64,000 nt of DNA, taken from positions 1 to 64,000 of the forward strand of contig NEVA01000007.1 in the NCBI GenBank assembly GCA_002304445.1, read 5' to 3'. The notes under the pieces are model-generated. The model was given only the letters and a program-made list of their open reading frames with translations. It made no database searches and was not told the DNA's origin. Both the position numbers and the translations under genes were made by a program. The number at the start of each line of letters is the position of its first letter. The first letter of the stretch is position 1. Source of the stretch: Opitutia bacterium Tous-C4FEB. Lineage in GTDB: Bacteria > Verrucomicrobiota > Verrucomicrobiia > Opitutales > Opitutaceae. Positions 51,986 through 60,900 of the stretch are shown here, piece by piece.

Positions 51986-52795
51986 TTAGACGTTGAAGCT
52001 TTCCACCAAGCTTTTCACCACGAGCTGCCAACCATCCACCAAGACAAAGAGCAGCAATTTAAACGGCAGCGCCACCACGGCAGGAGGCATCATCATCATG
52101 CCGAGTGACATTAAGATCGTCGAGACCAGCAGATCGATCACCAGAAACGGCAGGAACAGGAAAAAGCCCATTTGGAAAGCGGTCTGTAATTCGCTGATCA
52201 CAAACGCCGGCACGATTACTCGTAACGGCAAATCTTGAACCTTTGTCGGCGGAAACCGCCCGAGTTTGAGGAAAAATTCAATATCACGGGTGCGCGTCTG
52301 TTTCAGCATGAAACCTTTGACCGGTTCCGCGGCCGCCTCTAACGCAGCCCCGGAAGCCAAATTACCCGCCAAATAGGGCTGCAAAGCCTGAGTGTTCACG
52401 CGTTCGAAGGTCGGTCCCATCACGAATAAAGTAAGAAACAGCGCGAGACCGGTAATGATTTGATTCGAAGGCGCATTAGGGAGCCCTATGGCCGTACGGA
52501 GAAACCCCAGTACGATGACAATACGCGTGAAACTCGTCATCAACATCACGAGCGTAGGCGCCAGTGAAAGGAGCGTCATCACGACGACGATTTGCAAACC
52601 CACGCTGATCTCGCCGGGTTTTTCTGCACCTTCTAGATTTACCGCCAATTTCCACGGTGCCGGCGGCGCTGCGGGCGAGCCACTGCCTGGAGCCGCCGGC
52701 GGCGTCTGGGCTTGCAGCAAACCTTGGGCAAAAACCAAGGCCGTGAACAAAAGCAAAATCGGTAACCGCAGGCGCCGGAACCAAATCAGATTCAT
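51986..52795 (-). CDS. fliP: Flagellar biosynthetic protein FliP
   Basis: A 269-aa protein with a cleavable N-terminal signal (RRLRLPILLLFTALVFAQGL). The conserved helices follow: LQIVVVMTLLSLAPTLVMLM, TSFTRIVIVLGFLRTAIGLP, NAPSNQIITGLALFLTLFVM and a DLLVSTILMSLGMMMMPP end. It forms the core of the export gate. The ATG overlaps the fliO stop by 4 bases (52792-52795), which decides the start; the longer frame runs through fliO. Confidence 0.95.
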   Translation of the reverse strand: MNLIWFRRLRLPILLLFTALVFAQGLLQAQTPPAAPGSGSPAAPPAPWKLAVNLEGAEKPGEISVGLQIVVVMTLLSLAPTLVMLMTSFTRIVIVLGFLRTAIGLPNAPSNQIITGLALFLTLFVMGPTFERVNTQALQPYLAGNLASGAALEAAAEPVKGFMLKQTRTRDIEFFLKLGRFPPTKVQDLPLRVIVPAFVISELQTAFQMGFFLFLPFLVIDLLVSTILMSLGMMMMPPAVVALPFKLLLFVLVDGWQLVVKSLVESFNV

Positions 52796-53223
52796 GGCGC
52801 AGGTTCCGATGGTGGCACTTCCGAGACCAGATCGACGCGACCCTGGCTGACGCCAATAAGAAACGACCGACCACGACAGGAAGTGAGCACGAGGTATTGC
52901 CGATTCCCAAGGGGCCGCGTTTCGTCGATCGAAATCTCCGAGCCAGTAGTTTTGAGCGACCGGCCTTTCCCTTTGGCCCGAAACCAGAGCCAAGCACCGC
53001 CCCCGAGGCAGAGTACGACAAATACGATGTAACCGGTCGAAGGTGAATCCGCAGGCCGCGCAATCGTCGGCTCGACCGGTTGGGGAAAAATGACCGTATC
53101 GGCGGAGCGGGGCGCGGTCGGCGTCGCCGCCCCAAGCCAGCCGCTAACGAAGAGCAGACCAAGAGCCCAAAGGACGAAGCGACGCCGACAGAAACCCGGC
53201 GCGGTGAGCGGGGGGTGACTCAT
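52792..53223 (-). CDS. fliO: Flagellar protein FliO
   Basis: A 143-aa protein. The N-terminal signal-like segment is FVLWALGLLFVSGWLGAATP, then a Pro-rich linker. A membrane helix (YIVFVVLCLGGGAWLWFRA) follows, and a small cytoplasmic domain carries the family motif ISIDETRPLGNRQYLVLTSC. It helps FliP assemble. It overlaps fliN at its start (53220-53223) and fliP at its end, each by 4 bases. Confidence 0.87.
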   Translation of the reverse strand: MSHPPLTAPGFCRRRFVLWALGLLFVSGWLGAATPTAPRSADTVIFPQPVEPTIARPADSPSTGYIVFVVLCLGGGAWLWFRAKGKGRSLKTTGSEISIDETRPLGNRQYLVLTSCRGRSFLIGVSQGRVDLVSEVPPSEPAP

Positions 53224-53468
53224 TTGGTGCGGCCCACGAATTCGGTGACGCGAATCCCGAAACTGTCGCCGACGAGCACAACCTCGCCTCGAGCGACGAG
53301 TTTTTGATTCACGTGCAACGAGACTGGCTCATTGGCTTTTTGCGCCAATTGCAAAATTGTTCCGGGGGCGAGTGCGAGTACCTCGCGCATGGGCAATTCG
53401 CACGAGCCCAGTTGCACGGCAACGTTCACCTTGATGTCTAAAACGAGGTCGAGAGATTTGTTTTCCAT
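53220..53468 (-). CDS. fliN: Flagellar motor switch protein FliN
   Basis: An 82-aa protein of the SpoA domain family: VLDIKVNVAVQLGSCELPMR, LALAPGTILQLAQKANEPVS, and ARGEVVLVGDSFGIRVTEFV. It forms the lower C-ring with FliM and is a docking site for the export ATPase complex. It has only the core domain with no N-terminal extension. It overlaps fliO by 4 bases and follows fliM by 18. Confidence 0.93.
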   Translation of the reverse strand: MENKSLDLVLDIKVNVAVQLGSCELPMREVLALAPGTILQLAQKANEPVSLHVNQKLVARGEVVLVGDSFGIRVTEFVGRTK

Positions 53469-53486
53469 GATGGATTAGGTGAAAAG

Positions 53487-54440
53487 TTAGCGAATAGCCG
53501 AGGTGATGGAGACTGCGATGCGCTCACCTTCGATCCCAATGGTACCGATAAATTTCTCCTCGGAGCCAACAACGATCGAAGTCTGCTCCAAAATACTGAT
53601 GGGCAGTGGTAGGACAGAGCCGATCTCAAGATTTGAAAGTTCCGCGAGGGTGAGCGTAAAAGCGTTCCAATGCGCGGTGATCGGCACCAACACGTCTTCG
53701 AAAGCAGGATGCCAGTTAGGCTCACGCACCACGGGTTTGTCGGGCTGCATTTTTTCCTGGCGGGATTGGAAGGAGCGCACGAGCGGCTCAACCATGACTT
53801 CGGGCACACACAACGAGAGCGGTCCCGTAGCTCCACCCAGGGTCATCTCAATGCTGAGATTCACGAAGGACGCGGTCTTGGAGGAGCTTTGCATGAGGCC
53901 CGAAAAACGCTGACCACCGAGGATCGCGGGGAGCAGAGCTTGTTCATAACCCCACTGGTTGAACCATTCTTCGAGCACTTGCACCATCATGTCGTCGAGC
54001 AAGGCGCACTCAATTTCGGTGAGTTCACGCTCGACGGTTTGGGCCACACCAGGACCCCCTAGAAGACGGTCGACCACGGTCGAGGCCAGAGAGGCGGGTA
54101 ACGTCATCTGGCCTAGGCCGCGCAGGGGCTCGGCCTTGAAGGTGCAATTGTAAGAACGTTCGGAAATTTGACCGCGGAATTCGGCGAAGGTGCATTCGGA
54201 AAAGCCGACTGTTCCGAGTACGCACTCGAGCTTCAAAACTAAGGATAAGCGGGTCGCAAGTTGGCGGGCAAACTGGGTCTGCAACTCGCGCAGCTGCACC
54301 AGTTGCCCCGCCGTCAACATGACGGGGTTCCGGAAATCGTAAGCCCGCACCGCCGGGCCCACCTCGGCCGTGACGCGATTACCAAGCGGATCGAGCTGGA
54401 TCACGGGACCCGCCGACTCAGTCTGGATTTCGGCCGTCAT
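53487..54440 (-). CDS. fliM: Flagellar motor switch protein FliM
   Basis: A 317-aa protein with the FliM middle domain (YDFRNPVMLTAGQLVQLREL and TFAEFRGQISERSYNCTFKA) and a C-terminal SpoA domain (LTLAELSNLEIGSVLPLPIS). It links FliG to FliN in the C-ring and normally receives the CheY signal. The usual N-terminal peptide (LSQxEIDALL) that binds phospho-CheY is not seen; the chain starts TAEIQTESAGPVIQLDPL. The start overlaps the fliL stop by one base. Confidence 0.92.
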   Translation of the reverse strand: MTAEIQTESAGPVIQLDPLGNRVTAEVGPAVRAYDFRNPVMLTAGQLVQLRELQTQFARQLATRLSLVLKLECVLGTVGFSECTFAEFRGQISERSYNCTFKAEPLRGLGQMTLPASLASTVVDRLLGGPGVAQTVERELTEIECALLDDMMVQVLEEWFNQWGYEQALLPAILGGQRFSGLMQSSSKTASFVNLSIEMTLGGATGPLSLCVPEVMVEPLVRSFQSRQEKMQPDKPVVREPNWHPAFEDVLVPITAHWNAFTLTLAELSNLEIGSVLPLPISILEQTSIVVGSEEKFIGTIGIEGERIAVSITSAIR

Positions 54441-55042
54441 TATTGCACCACAAAGTCAGAGAAGAAAACCTGCTCAACCAAAGGGGCTTTGAGCAGATCA
54501 TTGAAGATAGCCACAAGGCGGCCACGCACCACCGCCTTACCACTAGGATCATCCAACTCAGGCATCGAAAGGCTGGAAAGGATCGTGAGCGTCGCATCGA
54601 CTAATTCGGCGTGTTTTGCGTCGATTTTTTGGTTAGCCGCGTCGTTCTTGCCGACGACATTAAACGTGACCTTCAGGTACCGGGTACCCTGCGTGCCAGC
54701 AATGTTGACGGTGAGATTTTCAAACTTCGGGCGTCCCTCTGATTTTTCCTTACCGCCTGCGTCAGCCTTCGGCGCGGCGTTAGCCCCGCCATCGGCACCT
54801 GCAACAGCTCCCGCCTCCCCTTCAACTTGCGTCCCGTCACGCTTGCTGGCTTCAGCCATGATCGTGGTGAGCTCACTCTTAATCTCTTTAGTGAGTTTAG
54901 GAATGATCACAAAACTGACCACCACCCATGAAAGCACGGGAGCGAGCACCACCGCGATAATCGCCGGGAGCATGCCACCGGCAGATTTCCCCGCGGAGGG
55001 TGCCGTTTTTTCGGCTGGTTTATCGGAAGCGGAGTCTGACAT
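54440..55042 (-). CDS. fliL: Flagellar basal-body protein FliL
   Basis: A 200-aa protein. One membrane segment (MLPAIIAVVLAPVLSWVVVS) is followed by an Ala/Gly-rich linker and the periplasmic FliL domain (FENLTVNIAGTQGTRYLKVT and LRGRLVAIFNDLLKAPL-like end). It supports stator function and torque. It lies between flgE and fliM in the run. The linker with AGAVAGADGGANAAPKADAG is longer than in E. coli FliL. Confidence 0.85.
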   Translation of the reverse strand: MSDSASDKPAEKTAPSAGKSAGGMLPAIIAVVLAPVLSWVVVSFVIIPKLTKEIKSELTTIMAEASKRDGTQVEGEAGAVAGADGGANAAPKADAGGKEKSEGRPKFENLTVNIAGTQGTRYLKVTFNVVGKNDAANQKIDAKHAELVDATLTILSSLSMPELDDPSGKAVVRGRLVAIFNDLLKAPLVEQVFFSDFVVQ

Positions 55043-55062
55043 GGGAGGAGAAAATCTAAATC

Positions 55063-55848
55063 TTAGCGCTTAAGGTTGACGGTGTCTTCGACCATGGAGT
55101 CGGACACGGTTACGATGCGAGAGGAAGCCTGAAGACTGCGCTGCGCATTAATGAGGGTCGCGAATTCGTTGGTGAGATCTACGTTGGACAGTTCGAGCGT
55201 CTCCGGTTCGATCGTGCCGTTGCCCACGCCGCCCGGAAGGTTAGTTAAACCGTTGAGCGCTAAACCGCCGACCGGCGCAGCATTTTCGAAATTCGTGAAC
55301 ATGTTGGACCCGTCAAGTTTGAGCGCGGTCGGGTTCGAGAAGCGCTGGATGAGGACGCGGTTGGTCACGGCGGTGGTCCCGTTCGAGTACGTTTCCGTGA
55401 AATTACCTTTTTTATCAAAAGCGAAGCTGAGCAGTTCGGCACCGGCAGGCGGGGTCTGGCTGACGCGAATACTGCCGACGGCCGCCGGCGCGGCGCCGGC
55501 GGCACCGCCGGTCAAGCCCTGCACCCGATAGTTGCTGCTGTTGACCAAATAACCCTCGGCGTCCAAATGGAAATCACCCGCACGCGTGACGTACTCGGAG
55601 TTGTCGTCGGTCTTCAATACCCTGAAAAAACCCTCGCCCGAAACCGCGAGGTCGGTCTTCACGCCCGTCACGGTGAGCGAGCCCTGAGAGTTTTTGATCG
55701 AGTCGTCCATCATCGTCGAAAACGAGACGGTCTTGGATTTGTAGCCCGTGGTGTTAGCATTAGCGATATTGGCGCTAATGGTTTCGACACCCTTGGAGAA
55801 GGCCTTCATGGCAGTGACGCCAGACTGGATTGAGGCTGAGATAGGCAT
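55063..55848 (-). CDS. flgE: Flagellar hook protein, short form
   Basis: A 261-aa member of the FlgE/F/G family. The N-terminal D0/D1 segment is GVTAMKAFSKGVETISANIA followed by NANTTGYKSKTVSFS. The C-terminal segment LELSNVDLTNEFATLINAQR and the closing MVEDTVNLKR are of the FlgE kind. Position right after flgD supports the hook protein. Common FlgE proteins are longer (about 400 or more); this one seems to have only the inner domains and a small surface domain, so the identity as FlgE rather than FlgF/FlgG is probable, not certain. Confidence 0.8.
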   Translation of the reverse strand: MPISASIQSGVTAMKAFSKGVETISANIANANTTGYKSKTVSFSTMMDDSIKNSQGSLTVTGVKTDLAVSGEGFFRVLKTDDNSEYVTRAGDFHLDAEGYLVNSSNYRVQGLTGGAAGAAPAAVGSIRVSQTPPAGAELLSFAFDKKGNFTETYSNGTTAVTNRVLIQRFSNPTALKLDGSNMFTNFENAAPVGGLALNGLTNLPGGVGNGTIEPETLELSNVDLTNEFATLINAQRSLQASSRIVTVSDSMVEDTVNLKR

Positions 55849-55891
55849 AAGTTTTAAATTCCGAGTTTGAGTTTGCGTTTAAAAATCAGGT

Positions 55892-56347
55892 TTAGGTCCG
55901 AACGGTCGCGGGAGGAGTTTTTACGGAAGTGGGCGCGACGCGGGTCACGGAATCGAACGAGAAAAGTGATGTACCCATGCGCAGTTGTAGGCCTTTGGCC
56001 GAATTTTCCACGGCATCAACAATGCCCGTGGTTTCTGCCCCAGTATAATCTCTGACGGTGACTTCGCGGCCGATCATGCTGCTCGCCGCGATCATCTTGT
56101 TGGCATCACCCATGCCCTTTAAAGAGGTGATCATCTGGCTCGATTGCTCGAGGCTGGTAAATTGGGCCATGGTTGTAACAAACGAGTTGTCATCCATCGG
56201 CTTCATCGGGTCCTGATTTTTTAACTGCATGGTGAGCAGCTTCAAAAAATCCTGTTGGCTCATGGTCTGCTTAGCAGTGCGGGTAGCAGTAGGAGCGGCG
56301 ACCGGAGCGGCCACCGCGAGTGCGGGCGTGGTAGAGAGGATAGGCAT
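55892..56347 (-). CDS. flgD: Hook-capping protein FlgD
   Basis: A 151-aa protein with the conserved FlgD N-terminal part (QTMSQQDFLKLLTMQLKNQD followed by PMKPMDDNSFVTTMAQFTSL) and a short C-terminal domain (GREVTVRDYTGAETTGIVDA). It caps the growing hook. It is shorter than E. coli FlgD and lacks most of the FnIII-like domain. It starts 2 bases after the fliK stop. Confidence 0.9.
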   Translation of the reverse strand: MPILSTTPALAVAAPVAAPTATRTAKQTMSQQDFLKLLTMQLKNQDPMKPMDDNSFVTTMAQFTSLEQSSQMITSLKGMGDANKMIAASSMIGREVTVRDYTGAETTGIVDAVENSAKGLQLRMGTSLFSFDSVTRVAPTSVKTPPATVRT

Positions 56348-56349
56348 AG

Positions 56350-57912
56350 TCAGGCGAAGATTTGCAAACGGTGGTTGGCGGCTAAAACAGGTGCCCCGAT
56401 GGGGGCGACCGGGCTGTTCGAAAGTGATGGGGTGCGCCCCGCCCGCACCGCGGGCTCGGGTTTAGAATGCATGTTTTGCCGAGCATCCGCATCGGCTTGC
56501 GCCCCATTTTGGCCTCGGCCGGACGTATCCGATGAACCCTGCCATTGAAACGAGGACGAAAAACTACTGGAGCGATCCGTTCGATCGAACGCCGCCTGCA
56601 ACGATTCGCGCAAGAAAACCGAATCCGTGCTCAAAACCGTTTCCACTTGGTCCGCACGACGCACCACTTCGACGCGGAGCTTACCGTGACCGGCGACATC
56701 GAGATCAACCACGCAGCGTTGTTGACCGGAAATCCGCACCGTCTCGGTGATCGCCGCCAATTCGTCAACGACTTGCACCAGATTCACGCGCGTCACCGCC
56801 TCGGTTGCAGGTGCATCCGAGGCGCTTCCGGCCGAGAAATCTAGCAGAGGATTGAACATGTTCGCATCAACCTTAGCATTGACTGAGCCAACTACGTCAT
56901 TAACTTTAACAACCGATTGATTAACATATTTTTCTGCACTATTAAAAATAATTTGTGCTACGCCATCTCCCCCTTTGTAGCCAGCGGTAGAGGACTGAGC
57001 GGCAGTTTTTTCTGCCCGTGGAAAGCGGGGCAATTCAGCCGCAGCCAAGATCGGAGCCGGTTGTGCCGCGACAGAGTTCAAACCAGCCGGAAGCTTGAAC
57101 GTGCCCGCCGTAGCTTGGTCTTGAGGAATCGCGCATTTCTCGTCCGCGTTTACTCCGAATCCAGTCGGTGAAGTCAACTGCACGCCTTCGGTTTGGTGCG
57201 TCGGTGTGGTTGGAGTTTTTGTGGCCGGCGATTGCTCGGCTGCAAGTGGCGCCGGCGGCGGTGCTTCACGCCCCGCCTCGCCTCGACTCACTCCCTCAGG
57301 CATCGCCTGGAGTGCGGCCCCTGCACTTTCACCGCCCGAGGTCGATCTCGCTTCAGCGGTAATCGCGAGTGCCCTCGCTTCCGCTTCAACCGGCGCGGAC
57401 TCGCACCGCGTCTCACCTACCCCAAAATTGATTGGGGCCGCTTCCTCGATCGGCAACGGCTGCCCGATCCATGGCGGGACGCTACCCACGGCATCGTCGG
57501 TGTTCGGCGAAACCTCGGCGGATTCAACCCGCCGGTCGGCGGCCAGATCACTCGGCAACTCTTGCTCGCCGGAGTTGTCCACGCGCTCCTCCGAATCGCC
57601 GGCCGACTTTGCGTAAGTTTCAACCGCGGTCAGGCGTGCAGGATGGGGAGACTTCGATTTCACGCCCTCGGCCACCTGCGGCACCTGATGGTGAGAAGCG
57701 GCTCCCGGAGGAGACTTAACTCCAGCGGAGTCAATCGAAGCGGGCGCGGCTTCGCGTTTAACCGGCCCAAGCATGCTCGCGAACGAACGTTTCAGCTTTG
57801 CCGAATTACGCGCCGTCTTGGCCCCCGCCTCCACCGTAAATGCTTCAGTCGGTAGATCTCTAGGAGCCGACAACACGGCCCCCGAAATTTTTGCTTCAAA
57901 GGGAGACATCAT
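56350..57912 (-). CDS. fliK: Hook-length control protein FliK
   Basis: A 520-aa protein, mostly low-complexity (Ala, Glu, Pro and Ser) over the first ~380 residues as expected of a molecular ruler. The C-terminal Flg_hook domain has RCVVDLDVAGHGKLRVEVVR followed by RADQVETVLSTDSVFLRESL. It measures hook length and triggers FlhB. The start overlaps the stop of the MotE-like gene by 4 bases. N-terminal homology is weak, so the assignment rests on the C-terminal domain and gene order. Confidence 0.85.
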   Translation of the reverse strand: MMSPFEAKISGAVLSAPRDLPTEAFTVEAGAKTARNSAKLKRSFASMLGPVKREAAPASIDSAGVKSPPGAASHHQVPQVAEGVKSKSPHPARLTAVETYAKSAGDSEERVDNSGEQELPSDLAADRRVESAEVSPNTDDAVGSVPPWIGQPLPIEEAAPINFGVGETRCESAPVEAEARALAITAEARSTSGGESAGAALQAMPEGVSRGEAGREAPPPAPLAAEQSPATKTPTTPTHQTEGVQLTSPTGFGVNADEKCAIPQDQATAGTFKLPAGLNSVAAQPAPILAAAELPRFPRAEKTAAQSSTAGYKGGDGVAQIIFNSAEKYVNQSVVKVNDVVGSVNAKVDANMFNPLLDFSAGSASDAPATEAVTRVNLVQVVDELAAITETVRISGQQRCVVDLDVAGHGKLRVEVVRRADQVETVLSTDSVFLRESLQAAFDRTDRSSSFSSSFQWQGSSDTSGRGQNGAQADADARQNMHSKPEPAVRAGRTPSLSNSPVAPIGAPVLAANHRLQIFA

Positions 57913-58541
57913 TTTGGGGCCCGATAATTTTTAACACCCTCGGCTAATTTAGCCGCCCGCTTGGCCATCAGCGGATCGCCAGCGGCTTGCTTGCCCATCT
58001 CTTCAAAAATTCCTGCGACTACATCAACTTTCATCAGCGCGAGAATTTTGACCGCGCTGGCGTCCTCCATCTCGAGCATGATCGTCACCGCGGATTTCGG
58101 CGACATATTTGAGTAGGTTTGCACCAGCGTTTTCAGATTTTTGAGTTCACTCACGGCATCTTCAGCGCGCGATTTTGCATTTAGGCCTTTCGCCTCCGCC
58201 AAATAACCCTCGACCTGTTTGCGCATCAGATCGACGTCAGCTCGCGTCCGGGCAAGCTCTAGGCGCTCAGATTCCACGCGCTTCTGTTGGTCGACCAGTG
58301 CAGCTTCGCGCACCGCCAATTGATCCTTGGCTAACTTTAACTCACTGACCGCGCGGCTCGTGACATCCACCGGCGGTGGACGATCCGGCAAGTGCGAAGG
58401 AATGACCTTCGGCTTCGGGCGCATCGCGGCGGCCAGCGCCGCATATTCAGGGATACGTTTCAGCACGAGGTAGCTGGAAAGCCCGACGCCCAACAACGTC
58501 GCCACCAGAATAATTACTAGAGGTGAGGTAATAAATTTCAT
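57909..58541 (-). CDS. MotE-like flagellar protein (MgtE N-domain-like)
   Basis: A 210-aa protein. An N-terminal membrane anchor (PLVIILVATLLGVGLSSYLV) is followed by a long coiled coil (LKLAKDQLAVREAALVDQQK and onward). A C-terminal MgtE-N-like fold shows SNMSPKSAVTIMLEMEDASA followed by VKILALMKVDVVAGIFEEMG. This matches MotE/YlxF-type proteins found between fliJ and fliK, which in some bacteria act as chaperones of periplasmic motility proteins. It overlaps both neighbours by 4 bases. Confidence 0.8.
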   Translation of the reverse strand: MKFITSPLVIILVATLLGVGLSSYLVLKRIPEYAALAAAMRPKPKVIPSHLPDRPPPVDVTSRAVSELKLAKDQLAVREAALVDQQKRVESERLELARTRADVDLMRKQVEGYLAEAKGLNAKSRAEDAVSELKNLKTLVQTYSNMSPKSAVTIMLEMEDASAVKILALMKVDVVAGIFEEMGKQAAGDPLMAKRAAKLAEGVKNYRAPK

Positions 58542-58993
58542 GACAGAAGGGAATAAGAAGCACCTGCGATCCGGCGAGCGGCCTCGTCCATCTCCGCCTG
58601 CTCGCGGCGAGCCGCATCTTGAAAATGACGATCTTCCGCCCGGCCCCGAAGATTTTTTACCGCCTTTAGTTCTTTCCCGGCTTCGGCCCAGGCCTGGCGG
58701 GTTTCTTCCAATATCTTGGTGTGGACGAGTAAGGCTTTTTCCGCCCCGCGCTCCTGCGCAACCGTGCGATCAAAATCAGCCAAGGCCGCAGCATGATCCT
58801 GCGGCGCGAAGCGCTTACCTTCGGTTTGGAGTAAGTTCGCCCGCGCCACCTCGGAACGAGCCTGCGCCTGAGCCAATTCATGCTCCAAGCACCGTTGTTG
58901 CTCGAGTTTTTTCGCCAGCACCGTCGCCGCCTGCGTCTCGCGCAATTCACGCAGGAGCAGAAGACTTTGCAGCCTAAAACAGAAACGTTTCAT
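58538..58993 (-). CDS. fliJ: Flagellar export protein FliJ
   Basis: A 151-aa, nearly all helical coiled-coil protein (FCFRLQSLLLLRELRETQAA, AKKLEQQRCLEHELAQAQAR), normal for FliJ. It forms the central stalk of the FliI ATPase ring and escorts export chaperones. It overlaps fliI and the MotE-like gene by 4 bases each. Identity rests on composition, length and gene order. Confidence 0.85.
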   Translation of the reverse strand: MKRFCFRLQSLLLLRELRETQAATVLAKKLEQQRCLEHELAQAQARSEVARANLLQTEGKRFAPQDHAAALADFDRTVAQERGAEKALLVHTKILEETRQAWAEAGKELKAVKNLRGRAEDRHFQDAARREQAEMDEAARRIAGASYSLLS

Positions 58994-60315
58994 CCGAGTG
59001 CGCCCTTCAAACCAGCCGCCATCGCCTCGCTCGAGACCACCTCATCAATGCTCTGCCGCAGGTAAGCCTGTAACGGCCCGTGCACGCGGATCGCGTGATC
59101 GAGCGCGGGGTTCGACCCTTTGTTGTAGGCGCCAATGTTGATTAAATCCTCGTTCCGCCGATACAGCGCGGCATGTTCCCGCGCCGCGGCCGAACATTGC
59201 AAAACCGCGGCCGGGGCCACTTCGCGCCCCAAGCGGCTGATGCTTTCCAAAATATCGATGGCCGGATAATGGTTTGCGTGCGCCAGCGCCCGCGACAACA
59301 CCAAGTGACCGTCCAAAATACCACGCACGGTATCGGCCACCGGCTCGTTCATATCGTCGCCTTCGACTAGAACGGTGTACAACGCCGTGATGGCACCGAT
59401 TTCACCCGCGCCAGATCGCTCGAGCAAACGTGGCAGCAAGGCAAACACCGAGGGCGTGTAACCACGCGTTGCCGGCGGTTCACCGACGGCGAGCCCGATC
59501 TCACGTTGCGCCATAGCAAAACGCGTCACTGAATCCATCAACAATAATACATTGCGGCCCTGATCGCGGTAACTCTCCGCCAACGCCGTCGCGGTAAACG
59601 CGGCCCGTAAGCGCATGGGCGCCGGCGCATCCGAAGTCGCCACCACCACGACCGATTTTTTCAAACCGTCGGGTCCTAGATCGCGCTCAATAAATTCCCG
59701 CACCTCACGGCCGCGTTCGCCCACCAGGCCGATCACGACAACATCCGCCGAGGAACCGCGCGCAATCATTCCGAGCAAGGTCGATTTACCGACGCCAGAA
59801 CCGGCAAAAATGCCCATGCGCTGACCCCGACCCAACGGCGTAAACGCATCGATTGCCTTAACGCCGGTTAAAAAAGGTTCAGAGATCCGCTGCCGGCGCA
59901 AAGGATGTGGCGGCGGGGTCTGCGCCGCCCAAGCCTGACGCTGGCGCGACAATGCCGCCCCTTCATCCATTGGCCGGCCAAGCGCATCAAGCACCCGGCC
60001 CAACAAGAGATCATTGGCCACGGGCAACGACAGCGACTCCATTGCGACCGTCTCGCAACCGACGTGCAAGCCGCCGACATCGCCCAACGCCATCAATAAA
60101 ATTCTCTCCGCCCGAAACCCCACCACTTCCGCCAGCACCTCGAACGCATTGCGCTGGCTACGCAACACGCAGAGTTCGCCGAGGCCGACATTCGGCCCCT
60201 CGGATTCCACGATTAGCCCAGAGATCGAGGCCACGCGGCCATTGCGGCTAAACGTCGCTGCCTGCTGCACCTGGCCGCGCACCAACGAAACGATGTCTGC
60301 CACGCCGGAGTTCAT
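58990..60315 (-). CDS. fliI: Flagellum-specific ATPase FliI
   Basis: A 441-aa F1-beta-like ATPase. Walker A is GSGVGKST (172-179), Walker B lies in NVLLLMDSVTRFAMAQREIG, and FSRGYTP-like GEPPATRGYTPSVFALLPRL carries the family signature. It unfolds or releases export substrates at the base of the type III apparatus. It overlaps fliH (60312-60315) and fliJ by 4 bases. Length and motifs are complete. Confidence 0.96.
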   Translation of the reverse strand: MNSGVADIVSLVRGQVQQAATFSRNGRVASISGLIVESEGPNVGLGELCVLRSQRNAFEVLAEVVGFRAERILLMALGDVGGLHVGCETVAMESLSLPVANDLLLGRVLDALGRPMDEGAALSRQRQAWAAQTPPPHPLRRQRISEPFLTGVKAIDAFTPLGRGQRMGIFAGSGVGKSTLLGMIARGSSADVVVIGLVGERGREVREFIERDLGPDGLKKSVVVVATSDAPAPMRLRAAFTATALAESYRDQGRNVLLLMDSVTRFAMAQREIGLAVGEPPATRGYTPSVFALLPRLLERSGAGEIGAITALYTVLVEGDDMNEPVADTVRGILDGHLVLSRALAHANHYPAIDILESISRLGREVAPAAVLQCSAAAREHAALYRRNEDLINIGAYNKGSNPALDHAIRVHGPLQAYLRQSIDEVVSSEAMAAGLKGALG

Positions 60316-60896
60316 TTACGCGAGAGCTCCCGCCGCAAGGCTTCTACCTTCGCGTTATGGCGCGCATCGATGACCCCGAAACGACTGCGGACCTGACATT
60401 CGCCCGAAGCAAACGCCGGATCGATCGTCACCGAGATGCCGGGATACGTCACCCTCCACTCCGGCACCAAACTGGCGATGATCTCATGATCGCGTTCGCC
60501 AACGACCAACTCGAGATTCTGTACTTCGGGAAAAAGCGCGACCAAGGCTTCCTGACACAGTTGCGCGACCACTTCAGGTGGCGGCGTGAAACCCGCGAGT
60601 ACGCGCTTGGCGACTTCGACTGCGAGATCGGGCAAAACCAGCCGGATTTGATCAGCGATCATCTTCTCTGCCTCGCCGAGGCGAGAAAAAATCCCCGTCT
60701 GCACCGCACTCACTTCCGAGCGAAATTCCACGAACCGACGGTCCACGCCCGTGTCAGCCTGGCGCGCACCTTCGCGGCGGCCCCGTTCGAACTCGGCCGC
60801 AAATTCTGCCGCCGAGAACAGCCGCACGGGTTCAACCGCTTCGGCAGCCAGCACGAACGGTCCGGTGAACGAAATCGAATGACGTGAAACAGCCAT
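60312..60896 (-). CDS. fliH: Flagellar assembly protein FliH
   Basis: A 194-aa protein. An N-terminal flexible part (SAAEFAAEFERGRREGARQA) precedes a central helical region and the C-terminal domain LPDLAVEVAKRVLAGFTPPP ... FGVIDARHNAKVEALRREL, resembling FliH/SctL. It regulates and anchors FliI. The start is the ATG 4 bases after the fliG stop; a longer open frame runs through fliG and is not real. It overlaps fliI by 4 bases. Confidence 0.88.
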   Translation of the reverse strand: MAVSRHSISFTGPFVLAAEAVEPVRLFSAAEFAAEFERGRREGARQADTGVDRRFVEFRSEVSAVQTGIFSRLGEAEKMIADQIRLVLPDLAVEVAKRVLAGFTPPPEVVAQLCQEALVALFPEVQNLELVVGERDHEIIASLVPEWRVTYPGISVTIDPAFASGECQVRSRFGVIDARHNAKVEALRRELSRK

Positions 60897-60900
60897 GAGA

